In this document: positions 9,905 to 19,566 of the stretch, piece by piece | Layout of the letters: the number at the start of each line of letters is the position of its first letter | How positions within the stretch are numbered: the stretch's first letter is position 1 | Origin: Podaxis mareebaensis | Taxonomy: Eukaryota; Basidiomycota; Agaricomycetes; Agaricales; Agaricaceae | Length of the DNA: 31,287 nt | NCBI GenBank assembly: GCA_018524725.1 | Contig: JAEUWP010000473.1 | Coordinates: forward strand, 1 to 31,287 | Direction: 5' to 3' | The notes under the pieces: model-generated | What the model was told of the DNA's origin: nothing | The model's input: the letters and a program-made list of their open reading frames with translations, nothing else | Database searches by the model: none | Program-made: the position numbers and the translations under genes

Positions 9905-10822
9905 ACCTGCAAAATGCATTGCCAATTCTTCTGTAGCTGGAGGCAAACCTGAGTGTGCTATGGTTACTCAATTAAGTGGCTCCAGACTATGAACCAATCT
10001 AAGACTTTTTCCATCCTTTTTAACTATGCAGAACCATCACAACCTGTAAGAGGAGTTTGATGGTTTGTATACTCCCACACTGATTTTTTGTCTGATGATT
10101 TTACATACTTCATCATAAATAGCTGGGGGTATTCTAAAATGTTTTTCTACCCATGGTGTATGGGCTATTGTTGGAATTTCTACAGGAGGGAAATACTCTT
10201 CTTTGAACTTTCTGCATTCTGTGTCATCCCACATGAAAGCTTCATTATATTTGGCTATTAACCAATGCATAAGTTTCTGCTCTTCTGTAGTGAGGAATTC
10301 TGATCCATGCCCTGTGTCCATCTTACACATACAATCTTCTGTGTAGTGGCCCTTGGGTTGGAACTCTGGTGGCTGTACAGGGAGTACTGGCAGCTTGGCT
10401 AGGGGATCTCCTTTAATTTCTCAAGTGATCTGAAACTTCTCTGGCAGTTCTCCAAGTACTGGTTTAACTTTTAACACTACTGGTTTGTACTTCTTCACAA
10501 AGCATAGAGCAGTATTATTCTGGGTCCATGGACTGTCTACTGGGGTTACTGCAATAACTGCCAATGGTCCAGCAGGTCCCATATTTTCTGACTGGACATA
10601 CTGTTGCAAGACCTTCTTTTCTGGTAGATTAGAGTCTTCCAAACTTTTAATAAGATAAAGTAATTTAACTTCATCTTCTCTCATCTCACTTGTGGAGATC
10701 CTGGTGATCTCACTGACATAGGGCTGACTATCTTTTCCAAGTGAGATGACACACATGACCTCTCCTTCAGCCCCATTCTTGAATTCATCAAGGTCTTCTA
10801 AAAATTTTGTTCCTTGATGCAA
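9905..10822 (-). pseudogene. pol: Gypsy-1 pol, 5' half: linker and RT fingers
   Basis: Read from 10822 downward, a linker of about 150 codons leads into the start of the RT: WVEKHFRIPPAIYDEV, GVYKPSNSSYR, WFCIVKKDGKSLRLVHS, HSGLPPATEELAMHFAG. The frame then runs into LINE-A and resumes at 6952. The inserted length with duplication (2937 bp) is a multiple of three. In-frame stops are 10421-10423, 10037-10039 and 9968-9970, all TGA. The second sits where the family has Arg (SSYR.RWFC), consistent with CGA to TGA. A frame change near 10800-10820 separates this part from the protease frame. It could be a decay indel or a natural frameshift; I cannot tell from one copy. Confidence 0.8.
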
Positions 10823-11892
10823 GGTAGCTGTCCCTGAGCATACATCACAAGAGCTGTCCTCTCCTTTGTATTGGGGTCAGTGATACTAATGTACTGACTA
10901 CCCTCAACTGAGTTCATGATGTGACTCTCAGTTATAACATCAAACAGCCTACCTAGTAGTACACAATAAGGAGCTTCCTCCATCACATGTACTTGTAGAT
11001 GTACTGTAACATTGCCAAATGTAAATGGAACATTCTTAGCTAGTCCACAGGTCCTAGTTATCTGTCCATTTGCACTCTGCATGTTTATGGTTAACTCAGG
11101 ATCCCAAGCTAACTTGTAGTCACTAGCCACATCTTGCAACATGGAGACTATCTGTGAGCCACTATCTAGTAAGGCTTCTTCTTCTTTAAGCCTGTTGACA
11201 AGGGTTGGGATGATGTGTAGCACTGCCATATCTTTGGCCATTATTAGGTCATCTTTAGTTACAGTAAACACTTGCCTTTCTCTATCATTATAGGGTAGGC
11301 TTTCTAGATACTGTATGACTGAATCTTTAATTTTCCAAGTCTGGACCAGTTGACCCATAAGATTGATACCTGATTCACAGACTTTTACTGGTGCCACTAG
11401 TGTATTTACTGCAACAAAGTGCTGCTCTTGAGGAACCTGCTATTCAGACTCCTCTTCTTCTATTTCTAACAAGTTGGCTGTGCTGGTGGGAACTCTTTTC
11501 TTACTGATAATGTCTTTGCATGCCTCTCTGATTTTTGGCATGACAGCTAACAACTCTTTCTGTGTTAGCTTGATTTCATTACCCATGAATCTCATGAGTA
11601 TTTCTTCTATACTGACTCCTTCTTCTACTTCCGCATGATGCTTGTAGTTAGGAGGTTTCTTATCTCTGAGATACCTGGCTGGTATAGGCAGTACCTCAAC
11701 TACTGGCTTCATTTCTGGTACTTTCCTGTAAGGAAAGTGATTCTTCTGAGGGCTAGTATATGCCCTTGGTTTGTTTATTTTTTCTACTGGAGGAGGAGTT
11801 GTTTTCCCCTCACTAAGGTCGTCTTCACTACTGTCCTCTGTCACCTGTGACTTTTGAAATGTGACCTTCTTTTCAAAAGGTGGCTTCTTCAT
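10798..11892 (-). pseudogene. Gypsy-1 protease region
   Basis: One frame runs from ATG at 11892 to 10798 with a single TAG at 11440-11442. The N-terminal 150 codons are Lys/Glu-rich (IPARYLRDKKPPNY, VEEGVSIEEILMRFMGNEI). This resembles the DUF4100-like stretch I remember between gag and protease in fungal Gypsy elements; that is memory, not a search. The second part is a retropepsin: the catalytic LLDSGSQIVSM near 11180-11150, flap-side residues, then YCVLLGRLFDV, which corresponds to the conserved ILLGRPF-type strand. The protease would cleave the gag-pol polyprotein inside virus-like particles. It follows the gag frame in a different register and is itself followed by a frame change into RT. 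Confidence 0.75.
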
Positions 11893-11900
11893 TGGATGCT

Positions 11901-13761
11901 CTAGAAACCTGACTTCTTCATTGCATCTCTAGTTTGAACATACATCTTGCCAAGTTTACTCAGCAAGTCCTCTAAGTTATCTTCTTCTATTGATGGAGGT
12001 ATTTGCTCAGGCTGTTTAGCTTTCCTGCCAATAGCTTGGATCATTGCTTCCATGCTAGTGAGCTGACCTTTCAGGTGCTCTAATTCTAAAGCCTGTGGGT
12101 CAGGCTTCTTTTCTTCCATGCGTTGTTGTAGGGTAACAAGTGTGTTAGCTCTGCTATTACTATATGGACTGGGATAACCTGTGTCTGGTTCATCATCATC
12201 CTGAGGTAATTCAGGTGGGCCATAGATCATCATGGCCACAGTTTGCAGTAGATACTTGTCTATGCACTGCTTTATGGACAAGCCAGGCTTGCATGGAATC
12301 CCAGTGCCATTCGCAAAACATAGTTGTGAACCTTCCTGTTTAATTTTTCCATCTTTTTTATCTTGTATTTTGACTGGGCAGATGACCCAGCAATGGCTTT
12401 GTTTGTTACAATAAAAACATCCTTGGCCATTTGCACTAGGAGGGAAACCATTATTCAGTGGTACTCCCATTGACTGATTCTATTGATGGTAATTGCCACC
12501 TGATGTGACCTTAGCTAGGCCACTTGTAAGTGTAGACTTTAATGAATCAAGCAAGCTTTGTAGTTTGCATTGATTCAATTCCATAGTGTCTTTTAAATGG
12601 TTCACCTCCTGCTGAACCATTTCTACATCAGTACTTAATGTGACTACAGGCTCCATAGGCTCTTGCTTTACATGTGGTACTGAGTTTTGCAAAAATATCT
12701 CTGCTTGCCCATGTCTACATTCATACTGTAGTGCTTGGGCAATGGTTTTTCCACTAACCAGTTTGACTGCCTTGTCCATAACTTCCTTAATTTCATAAGG
12801 GTCTTTGGCATGGCTCTTGCCTTGCTGATTAACTTTTAGTGTTCCCTGAATACTAAGTCTGGTATTCAAGGCATCACAGAAGTCTAGGCTGAGTGTCCTG
12901 ATGAATGCTTCAACTAATTCTCTGTTAGATACTACTGCAGGATCTGCTAGACACTTATTTGCAATATAATTAAACTTTCTTTTGAAAGCAATTAGATTGT
13001 CTGCATCATGTAGTGTGATGCTGCCGTATTCTCTGCATAGATTACAAAGATCTTCAATGTGACCTTGGTCATCTTCAAGGGCACCTCCATAATCTTTGTT
13101 AATCTTATGCATGAATATGTCCCAGTCTGCACCTGTGTATTCAGGTAGACTGACCCATTCTTTGCATAGCTCTGGTTCTAAATAGTGAACAGCCCACTTA
13201 ATTTTCTCAGCATTGTTATTGACCTCTGATATTTCAAAATAGCTGTTTAATCGCCATATGTAATCTTTAAGGGTGGACAAATGTCCATCCCATCTGGGTG
13301 CACCATTTGTGAATGGCTGAGGCATGTGTGGTGCCTTTGTCATTTTGCTGCTGGAGTTTGTGTGACTGGTAGTACTGATTGAATTATTATTTGATGGTTG
13401 TGCTGAATACTGTGGTTGTGAACTGGCACTCGCAAATGGGTCAAATTGACCCAGTATCATCTGTTTACTTGTCATTGTAGGATCAAGCAAAATACTTGGT
13501 TCAGATAATGAACCGAGCTCTATTTTTATTTCTGTGGAACTGGTATTCAAAGGGAGGCTAGATGGTACTTGCAACCTTCTAATTGGGCAACCTAAGGGAT
13601 GCTCTGGGTCATCTAATATTGGTGATAAACCAGCTCTCTGTGAATTTCGCATTCTTCTGCCCTGTTCCAGGGCAGTGACTCACTCATCATCTACTAAGTC
13701 TGTAAAAGACCTCTTTGCTCTGTAGTATGGGTTGCCCCTGTATGGATGTATGGTTGCTAGA
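11901..13761 (-). pseudogene. gag: Gypsy-1 gag with CCHC zinc knuckle
   Basis: The frame is open from about 13761 to 11901 with a TGA before the ATG at 13650-13652 and a TAG at 12480-12482. Both are explainable by C to T changes. Upstream of the ATG the same frame gives plausible gag sequence (RGNPYYRAKRSFTDLVDDE). The true start is therefore probably upstream, perhaps after the tttatttccag acceptor-like site near 13762. The core is a retrotransposon capsid (LSTLKDYIWRLNSYFE, KIKWAVHYLEPELCKEWVSL). The knuckle is CFYCNKQSHCWVIC (C-x2-C-x4-H-x4-C), coded near 12420-12375, which would bind packaged RNA. A coiled-coil-like segment and DNLEDLLSKLGKMYVQTR close the protein. Gag forms the particle shell in the cytoplasm. 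Four TAG/TGA-type lesions or fewer make this one of the better-preserved parts of Gypsy-1. Confidence 0.8.
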
Positions 13762-13830
13762 CTGGAAATAAAACAAAAATAAAAGAAGAATAAAAAGCAT
13801 CATGGTACTACCTCAATCAAAACTGAAATT

Positions 13831-13850
13831 CCCCCTTGCAGTGGGCTCCA
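13831..13850 (-). other. putative primer-binding site of Gypsy-1
   Basis: On the minus strand TGGAGCCCACTGCAAGGGGG begins two bases after the LTR end. Fungal Gypsy elements often have a TGG-starting G/C-rich site here, complementary to the primer RNA for minus-strand synthesis. I cannot name the primer from sequence alone. Confidence 0.5.
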
Positions 13851-13852
13851 GA

Positions 13853-15286
13853 TGATGGGGCAGCAAATGTGAAATACTTTTAAATAAGTGCTGATGAGTA
13901 TAGTGGTATAGAAATATAATAAAAAGTATCACAAAAGCTGCACCCTAGCAAGTGTATAGGGGACTCTGGTTCAGAATGAAAACAGTAGTTAGAAATGTGA
14001 AAACGAAATGTTTCGTGAGACATGGGAAGTTGTGAAGGAATGGGGGGAATATGTTATGTGCTTTACACTCTCAAGGAACATGAGATAATATGCTGTCACA
14101 AGATGGCTTTTACAATTTTTCTAACTCAAAGTCAAACTAAGACTGTTCGTTCTAGGGAAGGAGTCTCTCTCATAGCATCACTACAATTTATAAGTACTAA
14201 AGAAATCACAGTAGTGAGAACCTTTCCTCACTACAACTAGTAATATACTGACTTGTATCAATAAGTCCTTCTGACTGTCGGTATGCAGCTGCAATATATC
14301 TCTAGCTAGTCCTGCTAAGACTATCTCTGACTTCTCAACTTATGAAAACTTCTGAGAACTACTGATTCTTATGTTCTATTTTTTGCTAGTAGGTTGCATC
14401 AACCAAAGAAAACTCCTATAAATGCTTTAACTATCACTTATTAGTCGTCGAATACACAACAACCCTCTAAGTGAAGCTCAGCAGGAATTCCCTTGCCTTA
14501 CCTCACATCATCGAGGGGCTTCTTATATTATAAGTGGGGATGATTACAATTAAAATTCTGACTCAACAAATGATTATGTGTACAAGTACAGAGTCATATA
14601 ATTTATAATCTACATTATTTGCTATCCAATAAGGTGGTCTGATAATGGACATGTATACATTTCTACTGGATGCATGAACTGGTAAAGTACACATGTATGA
14701 TAACTATCAGCTTTTGCTGACCAAGTCTACTGTATGTATAACACCATTCATTGTTTCTGACTTAATAGTATTATAAACCTTCATTCCCCACATTCTGGGC
14801 TGCTTTGGATCACCAATGGTTAATGAGTTGCATGGTCAGTGTCTTTGTGAGATTAGTGAATCTCATCTACTGAGATGATGCATCAATCCCTTAGTTAGGT
14901 AGTCTTTCTTCTGACTTGGATTTCATCTGCTGAAGTCATAGCCAAACTAAGCCTTTGGATACATAGTGGCAGCTAAGCATACTACTGAATGAGGTGGTCC
15001 TTGGTATTGCTTGCATGATAAAGGTCCTTCACGAGAATGGGATTGGTGAATATTCTTCAGTAATATAGTCCTAACTCAATAAGAGTATTGAGTCAACGGC
15101 ATATGGATACTTCTAATTGGTACAGTTTTCCCAATCTAGGTGCCTAGACTAACTACTGGGAAATCCTTGCGAGGTACTGAGGTCACTTCTAGTGTAAGTT
15201 CATAGTCTGTTATCTTGGCCATAAAAATTGATTATATTCTAATCCAGTTACTGCTTTTATAACTGAAAACTATTACAGCCATAACA
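13853..15286 (-). repeat. 5' LTR of Gypsy-1 (about 1.43 kb)
   Basis: On the minus strand it starts TGTTATGGC at 15286 and ends CATCA at 13853, directly before the primer-binding site, giving canonical TG...CA ends. The first 380 bases match 30906-31287 along their whole length with many transitions (shared blocks include agtatgcttagctgccactatgt and taacagactatgaac). That defines the outer edge independently. The bases outside (15287 onward) are LINE ORF1. An AT-rich stretch near 14521-14536 (tataatataag on the minus strand) is a TATA candidate only. No long ORF is convincing inside. Confidence 0.72.
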
Positions 15287-16485
15287 CCAGCCTGATAGAC
15301 TTGCCCCAAAGCTTAGACTTCACTGCAATGAGAGCTGTGTTGATAGCAGCTAGTAAGTCATTGGGTGTAACTGTAAGAGTAGCTATGTCTACTGTGATGA
15401 TGACCTGGCATCTCATCAGGCCCAAGGTCATCATAGCAGGCTATTTATTGGCAGCCTTTGAGGGTTTGGCCCCCACTGCCTGTTTCTCAAGCTAGACAAG
15501 CTTTTGGGGGGGGGAGAGATGGAAACACCCTAGCCAAATTGACTAGGTTCATTGTCTTGGCCTGCTGGGGACCAGGAGGGGTGACTGCCACCTGGGCATA
15601 GTTCCCTAGGTGAGTTGCCATATTAACTGGAGGTGGGTTGCCCCTAGGGGCAGGTCTCCTTGGTGGATTGGGCAGGGGACAAGGTCCCAACTGGGCATGA
15701 TTCCTGCCATCGAGTGCTGATGGGTGGGGGTTGATGGGGCATGCTGGGGGGCATGCTGGGACCATGTCATCAGATTCCATAGGTGGAGGGGATAACAGAG
15801 GGAGGGGGGAGGGCTGCCTTGGCAGGAATGGCCCTATAGCCTCAATAATCCTGTCTGCCAATGTGTGAGTAGAATCAGAGCATATTGGGACTGTGAACCA
15901 GCCCACATCTCTGAGAGCCAACACCAGGATTGATGCCATCCTCACAATCTCATTAAGAGCATTCCCCGAGATAGGGGAATGGGCATGCTTAAGGACCCAG
16001 CTTCTGGTCGTCTCAAGGGACTCAGCAATTGCTTCTGCATCCTCCTCAACACCTGACATGGTGTTTAACAGCTCTAAGGGGATGGTGGCCAGGACTTCAC
16101 CCACATCCATTTGAGAGGATGGATTGGGGGTGGGGGATGCCTGGCGAGAGTTGCCAGGGGTGGACTGAGACCAAGCAGCTCTTGGGGTCGCCTTGACAGA
16201 GAGTTGGCAGTCTTGGGTGGGGGTCAGTGATGCATAGCACTCCCTTGCAGTAGTGCTTGGTGATGGGGGGGTGAAGGGGTCTGCACCCTAGGCAATAGTG
16301 GAGGAGGCAGGGCTCCTGGTGGCAGCAGAGGCATCAGCTGAGGCAAAGCAGCAGCCTGGAGGGGGACCCCCAGAGTGCAATCCACCTTGACCTCTTGAGA
16401 ATTCAGATGAATGCAACATATAGTCGATGATTACCATGCCTGATGTATAATCAGGCGACCTAGAGGACTTGGGTGTTGAAGACAA
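15287..16485 (-). pseudogene. C2: ORF1 of a LINE-C-type element, cut by the Gypsy-1 LTR
   Basis: One frame from 16485 to 15487 contains a TAG at 16288-16290. After a run of nine C (15506-15514) it continues in another register to 15287, where the Gypsy-1 LTR begins. The protein is Ser/Pro/Thr-rich, then has a helical block (MDVGEVLATIPLELLNTMSG, DAEAIAESLETTRSW), a Pro-rich linker, and PPPVNMATHLGNYAQVAV...QQAKTMNLVNLARVFPSLP. That last block is nearly identical to LINE-C at 21123-21245. The homology to LINE-C continues past the register change (PSKAANK, RCQVII, NDLLAAINTALIA). ORF1 proteins of this kind coat LINE RNA. This copy preserves the N-terminal half that LINE-C lacks. Its zinc knuckles would lie beyond the Gypsy-1 insertion, outside the window. 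Confidence 0.72.
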
Positions 16486-16539
16486 TGATGAGCACAGATG
16501 TTTCCCAAATAGGAAGGTAGTGGTAATAGGTCAAGAAGT

Positions 16540-16787
16540 GTTGGATCAGAGGAGGAGATGATATCTGGGCTGGGTGTCATCTGCATCTGGCTTGAATCAT
16601 TTGCTGATCTCATCCAGCTTCTCATTGGAGGAGATAAGGGGACCACTTGCCCTCTCACACTGTCTAGGCATCATGAGAGCAATAGATCTGGGGTGGGGTG
16701 CCACACCCATGGTGTAATCTTCCCCTAATAATGCCCTGAGGGCATGATTAGGGGAGAGGGTATGTAATCTGAAGCATACTCGTTCAG
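16540..16787 (-). pseudogene. C2: fragment of LINE-C-type ORF2 (RT C-terminal region)
   Basis: The minus-strand frame reads CFRLHTLSPNHALRALLG, HPRSIALMMPRQ and PLISSNEKLDEIS. This matches LINE-C ORF2 at about 24888-25066 almost residue for residue. It starts abruptly at 16787, next to the T-tract of the inserted LINE-C 3' scrap and LINE-B. Similarity to LINE-C fades near 16540. The fragment lies upstream of ORF1 in the reading direction, the reverse of the normal ORF1-ORF2 order. It is therefore either a separate truncated copy or part of a rearranged 5' end. Confidence 0.65.
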
Positions 16788-16803
16788 TTTTTTTTTTTTG
16801 TTC

Positions 16804-18642
16804 TTTTTTTTTTTTTAAATTGATGTTTATTGCAATAGAACTAACTACTACAAATGGGTGCACAATAGCAGTCCCAATACTGAAACTAGATAGAAAAAGA
16901 AAAGGTGAGATAGAGATAGAAAGAGAAGAGGATAGGAGCAAGGAGCTATACTAGAGGCAAGTGAAATGAAAAGAAAGTAGAGACTAGCTTATCAAAGCAC
17001 ATAGGGAGAGAGAAAAATTCAAAGCAGAAAAGGGTATAGGAGCAGGAAGCTAGCTACAAGACAAAAGAAAGGAGAAAGTCCTTCAGTGTACATCTGGGAC
17101 TCTGTTTCTTGCAAGTCACTCTCTATGGTTGAGGCAGCAGGTGGCAAACTCCTCTTGAGTGATGGGTCCTTGAATCTGGTTGGTGAAAGAAAATGCTGCA
17201 GGGTTTTGGTCTAGGAATTGGATAACCCAGAAGAAGCCATCACAGGCTCCCACTGGGTAGCAGAAACAGGGGCAGTCATCAAGAATGTGGTTGCATGTCT
17301 TGAGGGGCTCACCACATGGGCAGGAGGTGATATGGCACCCAGGAAAGAAGCACTGTTGGAAAGCACTGATGGGTGTGTGATTGGTAACACAGTGCATGAA
17401 GTGCATGCATAAGTTGGTGTTCCTTCTGAGGGGTGAATTGAGCCAAGTACTGCCTTTGGCATACTTGGGTTGGAGGGGCTGCTCAGTGGGGTTTAATAGG
17501 GGGAGCCACGAATTGCCTCAGTAGGAAGGATTGTTCATGCATTGTTGCCAGAGCATCAGGCATTTTTGAGTATAATGGTTGCAAATGAATCCAAGTGAGG
17601 TGCAGATTGGTTGACAATGTGGGTTGGGAAGGTGAAGTGACTTGGCAAGGGTGTGTGCCTTGTAGTGAATAGACCAGTTGGCAGACAAGGGGATGGACCA
17701 AAAGTGGACATGGTTGAGAGAGGAGGAGGATAGCCAGGTGTGGAGTAGAGGAGTGACTGTGATGGAATCCAGATGTGTGCTATGAGGTTTGTAAGAAAAT
17801 AGCAGTTTAGTAGAAGAGATTGAATTAGTAAAGATAACAATTGAGGAAGAGTTAAGTGAGGAGGTGTGAGAAATGGAGGAAAAGAGACCAAGATGCAAAG
17901 CATAAGATTCAGAATCAGAGGATGTGACTTCACCACAAGGGTGGACAGCAGAAGAGAGAATGTCTGAATCAGAAGAGTTAAAAAAGATAAGAAAAGCAGA
18001 GGTAGCAGAGAGGGAAGGATTGGAAGGGACAGAACCATCTGTAGCTACAGCTAGTGATACTGGAGAAGAGAAGGAAAGGTCTCAGGCATGGGAAGCATTG
18101 GCAATATGAATTGCCATGGCACCTTCTTTTGAAGGGTCAGGGCACTTGAAGAATTTGATTTGGTTGCTAAACAAGTCCAATAGGTGCTGGCCAGGTTTGG
18201 CATTAGGGTGGAGATGCTGGAACCAGTCTGTGACCAGTTGAGAGTCTGATACAAAATCAAGTGCCATTGAGTGCTGTTTGGATTGGTGTGCATCTAACAG
18301 GTTGATATCATGAGTGAGAAGTTTGAGGGGGTGGGAAGGGGGAAGAGTGTGGAAGCATAGGGAGCATCACTTGGCAAGTTTGAAAAGGTGGAGTTGGATG
18401 GGGATAAGGCCAGCAATAGCCTCAACTCCACCAGAGGGAGTAGTGTGGAATGCACCTGTAATCCAGAGGGCAGCTTGGCATTGCATGCACTGGAGGGACT
18501 TGATGAGTCTACAGTACCAAGCATTTCAGTTGAACTATAGTCAAAAGCCATAGGTGGCAATGGGGACAACACAGGATCAGTAGAGAAGCCTCTTATAGAG
18601 GGGTGAGAGACTGCAGATAGAGTTGCTGAGCATGCACATGCA
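16804..18642 (-). mobile_element. LINE-B: 5'-truncated sister of LINE-A
   Basis: On the minus strand it begins just after the RT core and ends in a 3' UTR and A-tract (T run 16804-16816). The 3' end matches LINE-A (tctattgcaataaa, then gattta-like spacing and A-tail). It is flanked by matching T-tract plus GTTC at 16790-16803 and 18643-18656, a 14-bp target-site duplication. That places its insertion inside the poly-A tail of an older LINE-C 3' scrap. Confidence 0.8.
17083..18642 (-). pseudogene. LINE-B ORF2 fragment: post-RT region, RNase H, Cys/His motif
   Basis: The frame aligns with LINE-A from its NSIRGLSP region onward: CSLSPLYKRLLY, stop, SCVVPIATYGF. It continues through FVSDSQLVTDWF, the RNase H (ATDGSVPS, SDSESYAL, then IFTNSISS where LINE-A has FTDSISS) and NLCMHFMHCVTNHTPI. 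The C-terminus has HITSCPCGEPLK and ILDDCPCF. The natural stop, shared with LINE-A after PDVH, is 17083-17085. Several TGA/TAG stops interrupt it, including 17116-17118. One RNase H Asp is replaced by Asn, so the enzyme would be dead even without the stops. Confidence 0.75.
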
Positions 18643-18816
18643 TTTTTTTTTTGTTCAACAATTTATATACTGGTGCTCAATTGCAGTCTGGTTGCAGAAT
18701 ACATCACTGTATCTACTCTATATAAGATGATGCAAGGGATAAGCTCTCCATGGGCCGATGCATGCTCACCTCCTGAAGGCTACCAAGTACAGGAAGAGGA
18801 CAGCATGAAAGTGCTG
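18643..18816 (-). repeat. LINE-C 3'-end scrap no. 1
   Basis: The T run 18643-18652 followed by gttcaacaatttatatactgg and about 160 further bases matches the 3' UTR end of LINE-C (reverse complement of about 26340-26496). It is a severely 5'-truncated insertion. Its 5' end is interrupted by the T-tract of X1 at 18817; the match to LINE-C appears to run right up to that point, mostly with transitions. It was itself inserted into the C2 ORF2 fragment. Confidence 0.75.
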
Positions 18817-18899
18817 TTTTTTTTTTTTTTTTTTTTGAATCAACAATTTATTATGCAGGGCTCAATTGCAGTCCATGCCTGCATATAGAATCACTACAT

Positions 18900-19450
18900 A
18901 CAGGATGTCTAAAATGTACACTAGGCTGTTACACACTGATACAGTCATGCCTCCCAAAGGCTACCATAACCAGGATGAATGCTGAGTTGACATCAGCTTT
19001 GTGTCTCTGGGACCCCCCAACAGTATGCTCCTGGTCCCCATGCTTTGGCACATCAATGTTAATTCACCGTAAACCCCCACCTTGATGGAGGTTAACTGGG
19101 CACTGAAGGGAGGCGAGATAATTACCTCTACAGGGGGGAGGGTGAACTCCCTGATATCACATCAGACTGTGAATCAGCCATCAGTGCATAGGAGAACAGA
19201 AATAGAACAGGTCCCACATTTAGTGGGTGGTGCTTGGGGGCATACACTCTGATTGGAAGCCTCACAGGAATGCACTTGGCAGCTCTCATAGAGAGCATAC
19301 CCAATAATGTTCACTTCCCCTTGCAGGGAGAGGGAAGGTGCAGCCAGTGGCTGCAGCGATAGGGGGGGATGTAAAATGTCCTGTGGGAGAGCCACATCAG
19401 GACAAGTGTAAGCACTCTGACAAAGCACTTGGCCAGCAGAGCTCAGGCCA
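18900..19450 (-). pseudogene. X1 3' coding-like stretch, Cys-rich
   Basis: One minus-strand frame reads EVNIIGYALYESCQVHSC, then VCPQAPPTKCGTC, stops at 19174-19176 (TGA) and again soon after (TGA). It then continues with REFTLPPVEVIISPPFSAQL and GELTLMCQSMGTRSILLGG. The coherent composition on both sides of the two TGAs suggests a real, decayed coding exon. I do not recognise the protein. In X2 only the part above 19268 is present. Confidence 0.35.
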
Positions 19451-19566
19451 ACAAGATATCATAATAGCAAGTCACTATAGGATAGAGAATGGCCAACTAT
19501 TGGCCATTACCTGAGTCCCTAGGGCCAGTGCCCATCAGGAGGCAACATGTTAAAAGAGACCATATA

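Larger units (their letters stand above)
1..15286 (-). mobile_element. Gypsy-1: large Ty3/Gypsy LTR retrotransposon, 3' end beyond the window
   Basis: Read on the minus strand the order is LTR (15286-13853), primer-binding site (13850-13831), gag with CCHC knuckle, aspartic protease, RT (split by LINE-A), RNase H, integrase zinc and catalytic domains, and a GPY/F-like tail ending at 4115. RT-RNaseH-integrase order defines Ty3/Gypsy. No second copy of the LTR is seen between 4115 and 1, although the LTR is recognisable elsewhere (30906-31287). The element therefore either runs past the left edge, with two plus-strand genes inside it, or has lost its 3' end. Without LINE-A it is at least 12 kb. 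The 5' LTR interrupts ORF1 of an older LINE (C2). All coding parts contain stops, so this copy is dead. The 3' limit is inference; the order of domains is seen directly. Confidence 0.75.

Noticed and set aside
15500..15520. Programmed frameshift at the C-run of LINE ORF1, since both C2 and LINE-C change frame there
   Set aside because: The two copies shift into the downstream frame by different amounts and the run differs (nine C versus five C then TC), so ordinary homopolymer indels are more likely.
18643..18816. Possible SINE family (also 28832-29023) with poly-A tails
   Set aside because: Both match the 3' UTR end of LINE-C base for base, with different 5' truncation points; I saw no tRNA- or 5S-like head.
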